64,000 bases of DNA from Siderastrea siderea (GCA_964030785.1 OZ034971.1:33145304-33209303), one strand, 5' to 3'. Counted from the first letter of the stretch, positions 42,359-55,375 are shown. Notes: generated from the sequence alone by a model not told the origin. Made by a program: numbers and translations.

Positions 42359-43490
42359 AACTAAAGCCAGGATGAACCAAGTAGATTTCTCGTGGTGTTT
42401 AACGACTTCTGACGCTAAATGTCACATTTCAATAAATTTGCTAACCTATACTTCCTATTTGATGATAAGTTTGACTTCTTCTTGTTTCTAACTGTTTGTT
42501 TCTCCACCTTGAAACTGCTAATATGCAGTACCAGCAATCGTTTCTGGATGATACTTTTTCGAAGCCCAATCGATCCTCTTTAATTTCGGTCCGCCGTTTT
42601 TAAAGTTCAATGTAAATGAAATCTTCGGCAGTCACTCGAATTTCGTGCTGTTCTTGTTCTTCTTTCTATTCTCTCCCAAAAGGCTAAAGTTTGATGCAGT
42701 TTCAACAAAAGATAGTTTGGAAGTTTCTGAACTTTGAAACAGAATATCGGAATAACAGACATGCTGTTGATATAAATTCACACAGCTTTACACAGCTGAT
42801 TTCCGTTGAATAACTAATCGGTTAAGAGGCTTGAATGCTTGGCGATGATTGTGGTGAGTGCTCAGAACGTCTCGCACCACCCAACATATACTTGCCTTGA
42901 ACATGGTCCAAAGAAAAAGTTAAATTACAAACTGTAAAGCAAGATTATAGCACACTGCATTGACCAAGTGGTTGAGACCAGAATCGTCACTTTTTCTTTG
43001 AATGTGTAACCTTAGCAAATATCTTTGATGTGTGGAGCTCGTGCTAATTTTGATTCTGAGCAATTTAGAGTCATACCCCTAAACTCTTCTCTCCCTCCGT
43101 CATGCGCAAAAGAGAAGACCTCTGGAGTCGAGAATGGCTCTTTTAAAGTGCAAAATTTCATAAAGTTTTCATTTAATTTTAAAAATTCTTCAGGGATATG
43201 AGATTCTTAGAGCTTTCTAGGATTTAGTAGTTCTGTACGGCACAGGAATATTTCCACAGAAACGTGCTTTCCAAAATAAATTTTTTTCACCGCAGCAAAC
43301 ATATGAAAAATATCAGTGTTTGTATGGAAGCTGAAGTTGAAAATTCTCCTCAGAATTTCGATTAGAAACCATTTATGAATTGCAAGTTTGAGATACTAGG
43401 TGATAACTTTCACTGGGTTCGAGGAGTATTTCATGTAGCCAAGGTTAAAAGCGCCCAGTAGCTTTTGTAATAATTCCACACATTAGTTTA
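42359..43490. other. Spacer between the tandem CapA copies
   Basis: No gene seen. Any 5' exon or promoter of copy 2 should lie here, but I could not recognise a signal-peptide exon. From ~43400 the sequence faintly resembles the first half of the copy 1 exon, consistent with a decayed exon. Confidence 0.45.
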
Positions 43491-43738
43491 AATTTTACTC
43501 GTTTGACGACGTGGCACCACATATTAGAGAAGCTGACATCTCGGTGGCGAATTTGGAATCTCCCTTTGTAAACAAAGATGTCTATCGCTACAAATAGAAA
43601 GGTCGAAAGGAAGTCATACTGGATGCAAGTCCAAATGCCGCCCCAGCATTAAGGTAAAATTGACGCCTCCATAAAATAGGACTTTATAGCAACCTGCTTG
43701 GTAACAGGCGTTGGACTCTCGGAGGGACACTTTCTCGG

Positions 43739-44005
43739 AGGGGGCCAGGGATGGTGCAGCTGTAATAGCACTCGCCTCCCACTAATGTGTCCTGGACTCG
43801 AATCCCGGACCCAGTGTCATATGAGGGTTGAGTTGTCTTTACTCTGAGAGGTTTAATTCGGGTACGCCGGCTTTCCCCTCTTCTCAAAAACCAACATTTC
43901 CAAGCTCCAAATCGATATTAGTGATGTCCCCAATGAACATTCTGTGCTAAATACCGTCGACACCTAAACAAAGTGATTTAGTTTTATTACTTATTTATTT
44001 TCTTA
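43739..44005 (+). repeat. tRNA-derived SINE
   Basis: A box TGGTGCAGCTGT (43752-43763) and B box GACTCGAATCC (43795-43805) have RNA polymerase III spacing. Body includes TCAAAAACCAACATTTCC. The tRNA part has lost pairing, so it is not a functional tRNA. Sits in intron 1 of CapA copy 2; end set roughly at the T/A-rich tail. Confidence 0.7.
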
Positions 44006-45076
44006 CTTAGCCGTAACGGGTACTTGCCGCTTAGTATAGAGTGCTGTATTTTGGATCCCCTGTCTCGAAAATGGTAACCGATGTAACAGGGATTTTTAAT
44101 TGGGACACGTTAATCATAACTGAATATCTAGAAATGTTACCTACAGACCGATTTTCATTAACTTGGTAAAGCAATCTGTAAGCATGGGCCCTGGCATTGG
44201 CAATGGGTCACACAATGGCATGGAATTCTGTAATAAATAGGGTACAAAATTAAAGCTTTTTTTTTTTTACATATCTTTCATTTATTTATTCTTAATGATA
44301 CGTAGGGGGTAATTTTCTTAACATTTAATTCACACTTCCTGTTTCAAATCATCTTAAGGAAGCCTTTCGTATTCTTTAATTCAATACTTAAAGGCTCTTA
44401 AAATAGTCCTAATTGAGACTTTAATAGCAAAAGCAAAAGGCCCGTAATGTTCCATTAATTGGTTTAAGATCAAGGACATAAACATTTAATGTAATTAAGA
44501 TGAATTTAAAGACAAGAAAAACGATTCTTTACCGTATCTTTAAGAAACATTAAAGTTTCATTTCGTCCTTTGAAAGGTTTCAGGGAATAATTGTAGTGGT
44601 ACCGAAACCGGAGGTCTGCGATGTAGACAGTAGCCTTTGTCCTTGTTCTCAGTGGCCAAATACTGAATTAATCCCCCCTCATGACTCGGCCATCCATCTT
44701 GGTTTCGTAATCTGAAAAGATTGCAGCTTTTACAGACGAATGTTAGAGTCTGTGAATATTGATATTACGGCAACAACTTGTAGTCAAATTATAGCAAGTT
44801 GTTTCCTCGATCGCAGTAGCAACTTATAGCATTTTAATTTTTGGGGGGCAAATTTTAACTGGAATGCTATTCCTCTAAAAATAATCGGTCATGTATATCT
44901 TAGGGACTAGTAAACAATTTCCACTTTCTAGATTTGCAGGATTTGATGCTGTCACACTTGCCAACAATCATTTTAACGACTTTGGCTAAAAAGGCGCCAA
45001 CTTTACTGTTGAAGTGCTAAAGAAGACCGGCATAAAATATTTTGGGGTCAGTTATGGGAAGTACGACACACAACAG

Positions 45077-46129
45077 GTATTTTTACTGTCCCTACGTTCG
45101 ATTCGTTTTATTCTCTTCTATAAAGGAACCCCGGAGAAGGAACGAGGAAAGGGATTCGCCGGGTAGGAAGGTGCTTTGTTACAGAGCGCAGATTTGTAAC
45201 GTGGCGCCTGGCATGTACGTTATAAGATTTGTTATAAAGGCGACAGCTGCGTATGCTATTTTAGATGGCTCTGTTATGCACAGACAACCAGTATGTTAAA
45301 TCTAAGGGCTGCTGCTCGGTGAATAGCGCTCAATTATGCAACGGCTTGAAATAACAAATTTAAATTCTGTCTCGTGAAAATCTGCAATTTTTGTTCCAGT
45401 TAGCTGAAAAAACACAGGGATTTCCTCTTTTTAGATAAAGCAACCGTCCTGTTTAAATTTAACCTAGAAATTCCACTTTGATTAAGAATCTTAAGCTTGA
45501 ATGCCCAAAACAAATAAGAGTCATCCCTTTACTACCGGACAAAAAGAAGCATTTAATGTCAAAGTATTGACCGATTATACCTACAGCTAGCGGGCACAGT
45601 CAAGAATGGCCTGTGATCGAACGGATTTTATGCCCGGGGCGGGGGGGGGGGGAACTTGAACCATGTTTGCGTGTAGGGGTGCTGCTGAGGGTCTGATGCC
45701 CTGACCCTGTTTAGGACAAAAAAAAACCCCTAAAATACCAACCCTGTTTAGGACAACACCTTCCTGTTTAGGAAATGAAAACAAAATACACACTCCTTTG
45801 TTCTACATAATTTTCAAGAATTTTCGTGACCCACGTTTCCGATCTAGGATTGCTGAATTCTGTATAAGCCAAAACGACGACAATCGTGAAACCATACCCT
45901 ATTTTGGACAAGTTCAGACTCTGTTTAGGACCGTCAAACTCGCATACGATTACATACGCTGTTCAGGACGGAGAGGCCAAAACCATACCCTGTCAAGGGC
46001 CACGTGCCGTATAGGCTATATAAGGGAGTACCTCCGGGATTTTATGATGCCTGCATTGTGTACGAAGCATTGAGTAGCTTGGCCTCACTTCATTATTTAG
46101 TTCATACTGTTTTCATTCCGTTGTTACAG
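45077..46129. other. CapA copy 2 intron 2, with unassigned repeat
   Basis: From ~45700 to 46010 the phrase CCCTGTTTAGGAC recurs at irregular intervals (45705, 45742, 45923 and variants), suggesting an unclassified interspersed repeat. No gene. Confidence 0.4.
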
Positions 46130-46294
46130 GATCCTCTTATCCTGGAAGCAAAAGGAATAAAAATCGGATTTCTTGGCTACTGTGACATCCCATCTGTAAA
46201 CAAAAACTGCACCGAAATGAGAATGCTCTTGAACTCTGGTCCTGCCATCTATCGGGAAGATATTGCCACTAGGGAAGTTAACAAGCTGAAGAAG

Positions 46295-47134
46295 GTTTTT
46301 ATTATATCTATTACCAAATGAACACATTGAAGTTAAGTCACTTTGTAAATTAGTCTCCATGTCAGAGAAAGAAATAAAGAGAACTGAAGACCAAAGAACA
46401 GTAGGGCTGGGGACTGAATGGCGTGTGTGTTCGTTTTAACTTGGCGTCCACCTTAAAGAGTGGTTTCGTCAATTGTGATAGAGCGCCTACTTATCTTGGA
46501 AAGAGAACTTTCCAAAGACGACCCAAGGATTGTACATAGAAGTTAAATTTTCTTTTGTAATGAAAAATACAAAAGCCCTAGCAAAATTCAGAAGTCAACT
46601 ACTGCCTAGTCAAATGGTCATACTAAATGCAACAATGCTAACCCCTGTTTAGTTCAGTCAAGAGAGGATAAACTAAGAAAGTAAATCCCCGTGCCTCATG
46701 ACAATTACTTGAAATTTATTGTTAGTTCGCACCCGTGCTGCGAAGGTTATTTTTATCTGCTGTTTCCAGGTCTGTTTCCAATGAGGTGTCGTCCTAAAAA
46801 CTAACCACGCAGTATGATACAGAACCAAAAATAGATTTCAAATAATTTTCATCGAAAGAGGCCCATGTATGGGGGATTCGCTCTCTTCCTTCATCCTCTC
46901 TTGGTTCAGTTAATTCGTAGATGCTTACCATAAACATTGCCACAACTGCCAATGACAATACCACAACCAGCGCCATAGTAATTGCCACTATTGTCATTCC
47001 ATGAGCACTATAATTACCATCACCAATTCCATTGCTACTAACACTGTCACTGCCATGCCAGTAGCATTATACATTGTCAGTAACATTGGAATTACCCTCA
47101 CCTTAGCTTGATTAACAATACCGTTAGCATTATT
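46295..47134. other. CapA copy 2 intron 3 before the LINE; degenerate simple repeat
   Basis: No gene. From ~46930 to 47130 the sequence is rich in ATTGCCACTA/ATTACCATCACC-type triplet phrases, a worn simple repeat into which the LINE inserted. Confidence 0.5.
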
Positions 47135-47402
47135 ATCAATACACTGGGAGGTGTGAAAAGCCAAGATGGCCGACGGACGCGTTGTACGAGCTGCGTAAAT
47201 TTTCGCTCCGGGGAAGCCCAGATAGGCTGCGACATTCGAAAAAAAAGCGTCGTCGAAAACTGAAATAACAAGAGCTTAATATGGAAAATACCGTGTGCGA
47301 TATTCTAACTTTTTGATGTCGAAACGGTAGGTTCGCTCGCCGAGTTGTCTAGAAAACCCGTCTCCGAAGAGAAATAGACTAAAGAGCCAAGAAAAATCAG
47401 AA

Positions 47403-48260
47403 ATGAGTTCGGGCAAGGATTCCGAAGACCAAGTATCCTTGAGGATCATCATGGACAAACTAACCTCCATAGAATCAAGAATGGAAGACAATTTCTCACA
47501 AATGCACTCTCAAATGTCCGAAGTAAGGGGCGAGTTCAAAGTACAAATTGATGGTGTCAAAGTCAATATCAAGGAGATCGAAAAATCCCTCGAGCACGCG
47601 TGGGCAGAGATCGAAGACGTCCAGCAGGAGGCGAAAACGAATAAAGATTCAAAAAGATCTCACCAGGACATGCTAGACAAGCATACATCGACCATCCAAG
47701 AACTCCAAGCGGAGATAGAGCAAATTCGTGCTGACAATAATTAAATGCGACCATCACTCAAAGAGACCCAAGAAAAACTTATCGCTTTAGAGAACTACAC
47801 CAGAAGAGAAAATCTGAGAATTATTACATTCCAGAAGCAAGAGAGGAAAATTGTTGGGACATAGTTTATGATATAATAGAGAATGAGCTAAAGTTAAGCA
47901 CCGAAAATATCGTTTCATGCAGTACACCGTGTCGGTAAAACAGCGTCCCAAACTGATCAAGACAACTCTACGCCACCGCGCCCACGACCGATAATCGCTA
48001 GATTTGTTAGCCGAGAACACACAGAACAAGTTCTATCAGTCAAAAATCGGCTAAAAAGATCCGAAAGGTATGAAAACGCCTACATCACCAAAGATTATGC
48101 TCGGGCAATACAAGAGGAAAGAAGATCTTTAATTAAAGCTATGTTTGTCGCAAAGGAAAAGGGACGAGAAGCTAAAGTCATCAACCGAAGCCTGTTTATT
48201 GACAACCAAATGTATGACATTAACTCTATTCCGGCCGAATTTAAACCAGTAGTTGATTGA
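47403..48260 (+). pseudogene. LINE ORF1 (coiled coil + RNA-binding), frameshifted
   Basis: The 113-residue opening (MSSGKDSEDQVSLRIIMDKL) is a long coiled coil ending in TAA at 47744. The frame continues as KLIALENYTRRENLRI, which is the RRM-type region of L1-like ORF1p, then after further shifts HTEQVLSVKNRLKRSERYEN and INSIPAEFKPV to a TGA at 48258. At least two frameshifts. ORF1p normally coats the element RNA. Confidence 0.75.
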
Positions 48261-48572
48261 AATCCGTGCCAACCAAGGTATGTTTTGTTTTTCCCTTTTC
48301 CATCGCCGAACGGCGAAAGATTCCATACAGCCAAACGAAGTCGCTGGGTATTCCCTGGACTTCCAACCTCCTCGAAGATAATGTACGTAAATGTATTTGT
48401 GTTTATGTGTAGGTGTTTTAGGTTTGCATATTTTATGTTATTTAGCGATGTTTTTTGTACCAACTTATTTTCTGAATGTTTCTGTCTACCCACAATGTAT
48501 TCCTCGGATCACTCAGCTCAGAGTAACAACAATGTATTTACGCCTTCCAAGTTGCACAGGATAATTGCTCTG

Positions 48573-51500
48573 TACTGACGTTAAACGTTAGAGGGCTTAG
48601 GAATCAGATAAAAAGAAGGAGTATCTTTAGTTATCTTAAAGACCAAAACTGTCAGTTTTATTTTCTGCAGGAAATTTATTCCGAGCCAAACGATGAAAAA
48701 ATTTGGAAAAGCGAGTGGGGTGGTGACATTTTTTTTTCACACGGTTCTACTCATAGCAAAGGGGTCTGTATTCTCATAAACCCTTCACTCAGCTTAGCGT
48801 CACCAATCGAAAAGTCCAGCAAAGATCAAGAGGGAAGGATTGTTTCAATCAATCTAACCCTTGAAAAAGTTAATTTTTCGCTGTGCAATGTCTATGCTCC
48901 AAACGATTAACATCAACAACAAGTGTTTTTGCATAACCTGAATGAATATTTAATGTATAACACGGATGTAGAGAATCTCATTATAGGTGGGGACTGGAAT
49001 GTCACACTACAATCACTAGACAAAAGAGGCGGCATCCCATGGAAAGCATCTACCTATAGGGACAGCCTAATTTCAATGATGGAAGAATTAGAACTAATCG
49101 ATGTCTTTAGGAAACAATACCCGCGCAAACCGTGTTTTTCCTATGAATCAAAAGCGTTGAAAGTAAGTTCAAGAATAGACTTTTTCCTAGTCGCACGACC
49201 CTTGACCAATTGGGGTTTGAACATTGAAACCAAGGCTTCTAATGCGCCGGATCACAAAGCAATAAAACTCACTTTAAAACCTCTAGGAGTGAAGCGAGGA
49301 CCCGGACTATGGAAGTTCAATAATTCGCTTATTGAAGATGAAGAATACGTAAAACTGATAAAAGAAAATTATCCTATTATAGGTGAAAAATACCGAGAAC
49401 TGGAAGATAAAAGATTATGCTGGGAGCTCATTAAAATGGAAATAAGAGGCCTTACCATTGCTTACTCGAAGAACAAGGCTAAAAAGCAACGCAAAAGCGA
49501 ATCAGACCTTCAAATCCGTCTAGAAGAGCTAGACAAACAGATTGCTGATAGCACCGATTCAGCGCTTACGAACAATGCACTAACCGAAAAGGAAATCTTA
49601 AAACAAAAACTTCAACTCTTCTATGAGAGAAAAGCGAACGGTTTAATACTGCGCTCAAAAGCAAGATGGACCGAAAAAGGTGAAAAACCAACCAAGTATT
49701 TCTTCAATTTGGAAAAGAGAAATTACATCAGAAAAAAGATATCAGAATTAGAACTTTCGGAAGGGAAACCTTCATGTAAGGAGGATCAAATATTGAAGGA
49801 AATTGAACATTTTTATGAAAAACTGTACACATCCAAAGGGAATATTGATGACAATCGGTTCGAAAATTTCGTTCGAAACTTAGAATTACCTAAGCTACGA
49901 GATTTAGACAAAGAGAAGCTAGAGGGTGAAATTACCATGGATGAATGCAAAGAAGTTCTGAAGTCGTTTTCTAGCGGAAAATCGCCAGGAGAGGATGGTT
50001 TTACCTGGGAATTTTACAATTGTTTCTTTGATTTATTGGGCGAAGACTTAATCAATTGCTACAATGCAGCATATAAAACGGGTGAAATGTCAATCTCCCA
50101 GCGTAGAGGTACCATCACTCTTATACCAAAAGAAGACTCGAATTTACTTAATCTCGCAAATTGGAGGCCGATTACTCTATTAAATTTGGACTATAAAATC
50201 GCGTCAAAAGCCATAGCTAAAAGAATAGAAAAAGTACTGACACTTCTCATCAATCCAGATCAAACTGGATTTATAAAAGGAAGATACATCGGTCAAAATG
50301 TTAGACTGCTTAACGACATCTTAGAGCAAACAGAAACCCAGAACATCCCTGGGATACTCCTCCAATTAGATTTCCGCAAGGCATTCGACACCATTGAATG
50401 GGAATTCATCCAGAAGACGCTCGCTCTTTTTAACTTCGGTGAGAGTATCCAACGATGGATCTCTACTTTTTACACTAATGCGGAGGGCTCTGTTTTAAAC
50501 AACGGATTTTGCACCAATTCCTTTAAACTGTCAAGAGGAGTGAGGCAAGGTTGTCCCCTGTCTCCTTATTTATTTATTTTGTCGGTGGAAATATTAGCAT
50601 GCAAAATAAGACAAGACAAAGAAATAGAGGGGATTCGAATCTTCAAAAAAGAAATCAAAATAAGCCAGTTCGCCGACGACACCTCACTATTATGCAGTTC
50701 CTGTAAATCGGTTCAAAGAGCGATTGAAGTACTAAATGACTTCGGTGACGTTTCCGGTCTGAGACTGAACCCAACTAAAACTAAAGCTTTGTGGCTGGGG
50801 CCATGGAGAGACATCCAAGATGAGCCTTTTGAATTCCAGTGGCCAAAAGATCCAATTAGAGCGTTAGGAATATTTATATCTTACCATCAAAAACAAAACG
50901 AGAGAAAGAATTTTAAAGCGAAAATCGACAAGTTAAGCACTATTCTCGATCTTTGGCAGTCCAGGAGTCTCACTTTATTCGGCAGAAGTCTTATATCTAA
51001 GAGTCTTGGAATTTCACAACTGGTGTATTCCATTTCGATTCTTGACACACCCCCTGAATGTATCAAAGATATTAACTCTCTTATCTTTAGGTTTATTTGG
51101 AAAAAAAAGCAAGATAAAATAAAACGTAAAGTAATGGCCCTTGACTATAAGAATGGAGGTCTGCGTGCACCCAGTATTGAGGTTATGGTCAAATCACTTA
51201 AACTAGCATGGATCTCAAGACTGTTAAAAAATGAGCAATCATGCGACGAATCCTGGAAGGTGATCCCTAACCACTTCTTGCACAAATATGGCGGTCTTAA
51301 CTTTTTGTTAAGATGCAATTACAATGAAAAATTTCTGAAAGGTACCACGTTACCTCTATTTTATAGGTCTATTTTGCAGTATTTTTTGGAACTTAAAACT
51401 GCCCACAAATGTGTAAACGGGCAAGAACTAGTATTATTCAACAACAAAGACATTTTAATTGAAAACCAAACCATATTTCACAAAGACTGGTTCCAAAAAG

Positions 51501-52287
51501 AAATTTTTCTCATACAAGATCTTTTAAAAGATGATGGCAAATTTTTTACTTATCCGGAATTTGTCCGAAGATACGAGCTTAAATGCAATTTTTTAACTTA
51601 TATGCAAGTTGTCTCGGCAATCCCAAAACATTTAGTCAAAAAGGCAAGGGAAAAAATTTAGACAAGAGCACCTTTCTAGCCGTAGATGCTTTCCAACTCT
51701 CGCCCAATACTGTAATAGACCTACTCAAAATGAAAAACAAGGATTACTACTGGCTCCTAATTAACAAAGACAATCAAGAGATAAAAGCTGAAGTGAAATG
51801 GTCTCGAGACTTGCATTCGGAAGAATTTAGACTAGATGATCTTTTCAGCCGTGTTAAAAATGTTTGCAAAGAAAATAAAATGAGAGAATTTTATTTCAAA
51901 CTTATTCATAGAATAGTGGTGACCAAAAAAGAGCTTTTTTTCTTCGGTATAGAAGACGACATGTTTTGTTTATTTTGTCAAGAACCTGACTCAATAAGTC
52001 ACACTTTCTTAAATTGCCGCTGGTCAATTCAGTTCTATTCGGAGGTTATCAAGTGGTTTAACAAAGAAAATGACACCAACTTCTCGCCAAGCCCCGCGGA
52101 AATACTGTTCGGGAAAAAATCAAGCAATTGCTCTCAAGGCTCGTTTAAATTGTTAAGGAAATTTAATTATACACTCCTGTTTGCCAAATACTATCTATAT
52201 ACACAAAAACTACTCAAAAAAGAAATAAACACGAAAGAGTATATTAGGAAACTCACTTTTAAATATCAAATTGAAAAGCTATTTTGA
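48573..52287 (+). pseudogene. LINE ORF2: APE endonuclease + reverse transcriptase, near-intact
   Basis: The endonuclease begins LNVRGLRNQIKRRSIF and continues through LQEIYSEPND, VYAPND and IGGDWN. A TAA at 48908-48910 interrupts it; the main open part is 48923-51661 with RT motifs LLQLDFRKAFDTIEW, RGVRQGCPLSPYLF and the catalytic QFADDTSLL. A frameshift near 51590 leads to the last 230 residues, including CLFCQEPDSISHTFLNC, a CCHC-type zinc motif of L1-like ORF2. Without the stop and shift it would be a standard ~1,240-residue ORF2. Confidence 0.88.
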
Positions 52288-52519
52288 GCAGTTGTCAACG
52301 CTGTTCTCCAGCCCTCCCCACTACTCTTACTGTTAGTCATAAGAAGAATACTGTGTGGTAAACACTCCCTTTTTGTCTTTCTTTAATTTTTATGTATGTA
52401 TTCTTATTTTAGCGACGTATGTAATGTATTAAGTAATTCTACTGTAAATAATGTCACTGTATTGTATATTATTATTTAAAAATCAAAAAAAAAATCAAAA
52501 AAAAAATCAATACACTGGG

Positions 52520-53039
52520 TTTTTTCAAGGCGACCAGATTGTGTCTTTCCCGACTTTCCTTGTTAATCTAAACAGATTATTTAATCGCAGCTGAAACTTT
52601 TTTTCATCAGATCCGAACGGTGACTTAAACAATTTTAGCTTTTAACATGGAGAAACAGTTTGACGAACTTTTGACTGGAATTCCTGAGTACTCATCACTT
52701 GTAAAATACAATGAAGCGTCGTGATCACCATCAAAGGCTTAACTAAAATAGATGATGAATATATTTTAAATTAGTTTTAATTAGTTTTCTTAGTTTTAAA
52801 CTAAGGTTTTTAAGTATTTCTCGGAATTAGATAAAAAGCGACATGTTTGTTCTGTTAAGTAGCATTTTTCTTTTCTTTGCATCTCTATATTCATATACGA
52901 TTTTCTATGTATAATCAACTTTTACATGTTTTATACTTGTTATTCTTATTTGTATTTATATTGCTGATCACCGGTTTATACCAGCTGTCCCTCTGTGTTC
53001 AGCTTATCAGTTTTTTTCATCGGGATAAATAAAGACATA

Positions 53040-53086
<47 letters not shown>

Positions 53087-53155
53087 ACAATAACAACAAC
53101 ACCAACAACCCCAACAACTCCCCAAAAACTAACGTCGTGATTTTAATTCCTGAAG
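52520..53155 (+). repeat. Retroelement-type 3' end with (ATT)n tail
   Basis: 53041-53085 is an uninterrupted ATT microsatellite, about 15 units, directly after GGGATAAATAAAGACATA, which is how many LINE/SINE 3' tails end. Upstream to 52520 no coding is recognised. It lies at the end of intron 3 of CapA copy 2. Confidence 0.6.
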
Positions 53156-53800
53156 GCTAATGTTGATATCATTGTTGTCTTCATCCACTTTGGACAAGAA
53201 CTTCATAGAAAGCCAATGCCTTACCAGCATCACATAAGCAAATATCTGATGTCACTTGGTGTGCAACTGATCATTGGGGCACATCCACACGTGTTAGAGC
53301 CACACTGTCTCCATGCCAACAACCTGGTGGCATACAGTCTAGGGAATTTTGAGTTCTACTCGAAACAACCTTTGAACGGAAATGCACTGGTAATGTAATG
53401 TACTATAATGCATAATATTCAAACAATTAATTCAAAAGAACAGAATGATAAAGTAGCCTTGCAAACTTTGAGTTTCCAAAACTTTCATGCTATTAAACAA
53501 GTCAATCGATCCATCAATTAGTCAATCAGTCAGTCATTGCAAATGGAAAAGAGTCACGTTATAAAGGTCAGCGGTTTACGCTGGCGGACGAACAAGGGTT
53601 AATTTCAAAGGTCTTGGTGAAGGGGATGAAAAGGGTCGCCACCTCTTCCAAATTTGCTAACGTCTTTGTTTCTTTCAGAATGTGTATGGAAGACTGGCAG
53701 ATAAACCCGACAAAACCCGAATAGACTCTTACGAGTACTTCTTTCTTGAAAACTGTGAAAACTTGAAAATGACCCAGATTCTTAAAGTAACTCTATCAAG

Positions 53801-55191
53801 GTACTAGTCGCCATTCGTGATTTTTTTCTCTTGGGTTGTAAAGAGTTCAGGAGAATTGGTGAGATATTGGAAGAGATGGAGAGAGTTATCAGATTTGACG
53901 AGGGCTGGCAAGAGATGGAGGGACTTGGGGAGAGCTCAGTAATCTTCTAACGAGACCCCAAAAGAAGGGGATAGCTAGTCCGTCAGTAAGTTTGCAAATT
54001 ATTGATGAGAAACTTAGCCGAGAAATTTTCAGATGAGAAGTTTCCTAATAAGGATCACGTGAATTTTTAAGGTACCCAATTTTCAATTCGGTATTTTCCT
54101 AAACACAATGTGTAAAAAAGTGTAAGAAATCTTCCACAGACGTAGGTAACAAAAGAACATTTTTCAATACAGTTATATGATTAACCTCCGCTAACTCGAA
54201 CCTTATTTCCCTTGATTGATGTTTCTTGGTTATACAATCAGCTACCATGAAATCCCGAGCAAGTTTTAGTTTCCTTTACGTGTTAGACTACATTTTAATG
54301 GAAGGGTGTTGAAGTCACGTGGTTATTGAAATGTTACGATTTTGTCGTCAAGCAATGTCCAGGAAACACTCGTGTAAAATATAGAGTACCCTGGACAAAA
54401 CAAGTCAGGATTAGTTTACACGATTTCAACTTTTAAATGCTTTACTTATATTTCAAAAAAGTGTAGCATCGCAGAAAAGAAAACTGCACACATGAAAAAA
54501 TTCTTGAAATACACGAGTGTTTATCCTAAGACCAGAAAAAGGACGGGAAAACACGCGCAGCCGTATCGGTTCTCGCTCCAACAATACGCAATATTCTAGT
54601 GAACGTGTACAAAGTCCTTTAGTTTGCTTTACTGTAGAATTTGATTGGAACATGTAATGAATATCTTTGCTCGTCTTTTTGAGAGATCTGGCAATGGAAA
54701 GTCCTTTAAACTAATTTCTGCAATTACAAAATTCGTCTCCAGCGGGCGTCTTTGTCCTCGAGTCGCTCGCTCTGAGATGAGTTTAGCTGTGGCTACTCTT
54801 TATCTCCTGCTATATGTTTTTCAAAGGGAGAGTTGACGAGACGTTCACGAGAGTTGGGGATAGGTGATGAGAGTGGACAACGGTTGGCGGTGGTTGGCAA
54901 GAATTGACAAGAGTTGACGAGAGTTTGGGAGAGGTGACGAGAGTTGACAAGGGTTGGCGATAGCTGAAGAGAAATCTTAAGAATGGACGACAATTTACCA
55001 GAGTTGGCGATGGTTGACGAGAATTGACAAGAGTTGACGAGAGTTATCGTTGGCGAGAGGTCAACAAAGTTGACAAGTGTTAGCGATAGTTGTGAGAGTT
55101 GACAAAAGCTGAAGGTGGTTGACTTGTATACTTTTTAATGAATTTTGGAGTTCCAGTGGTGGCTAATTTGATTGATCAATTTTGTTTTCAG
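53801..55191. other. CapA copy 2 intron 5 with degenerate tandem repeat
   Basis: From ~54830 to 55125 the phrases GAGTTGACGAGAGTTG, GGTTGGCGATGG and similar recur about every 14-28 bases; a fainter patch lies at 53850-53950. No gene. Confidence 0.6.
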
Positions 55192-55375
55192 AAATGGTGT
55201 GTTAGGTGCTAAATATCTGCCTTTGAAAATCGCTTTTAACAAAACAACCAAGCGACTTCACCCAGAGCCTGTAAAGAACGCCAGATGGATAAGCGTTTGT
55301 GGAAAGGAAGACAAACAGTGCGAAAAAAAATGCAAGAATTCAGTTAAACTAAAACGAGTGCTTAAAATTCATTAG

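Larger units (their letters stand above)
47149..52505 (+). mobile_element. Full-length L1/Tx1-like LINE, 5.36 kb, 14-bp TSD
   Basis: ATCAATACACTGGG flanks both ends (47135-47148 and 52506-52519). The element has a 5' UTR (starting AGGTGTGAAAAGCCAAGATG), ORF1, ORF2 and a 3' tail of (A)nTC repeats. Both ORFs carry a few breaks. Perfect TSD and intact ends mark a fairly recent, full-length insertion into intron 3 of CapA copy 2. Confidence 0.93.
43503..55375 (+). pseudogene. CapA/PgsA-like copy 2, six exon equivalents, two in-frame stops
   Basis: Exon equivalents: ~43503-43653 (5' half lost), 44932-45076, 46130-46294, 53156-53389, 53679-53800 and 55192-55375. Their lengths match copy 1 exactly (145, 165, 234, 122) apart from the first and last. 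TAG at 43595-43597 and TAA at 44987-44989 break exons 1 and 2; exons 3-6 stay open with PGA_cap signatures (FIHFGQE, GAHPHVLEP, YSLGNF). The last exon is 11 codons longer than in copy 1 and ends VKLKRVLKIH. A SINE (intron 1) and a full-length LINE (intron 3) lie inside. Most likely a duplicated pseudogene; a shorter transcript starting after exon 2 cannot be excluded. Confidence 0.8.

Noticed and set aside
43739..43815. A functional tRNA gene
   Set aside because: A and B boxes are present but the cloverleaf pairing is not, and the sequence continues as a SINE body.
48285..48578. 97-residue frame between LINE ORF1 and ORF2
   Set aside because: It is the inter-ORF region; only the last part may be the frame-shifted start of ORF2.
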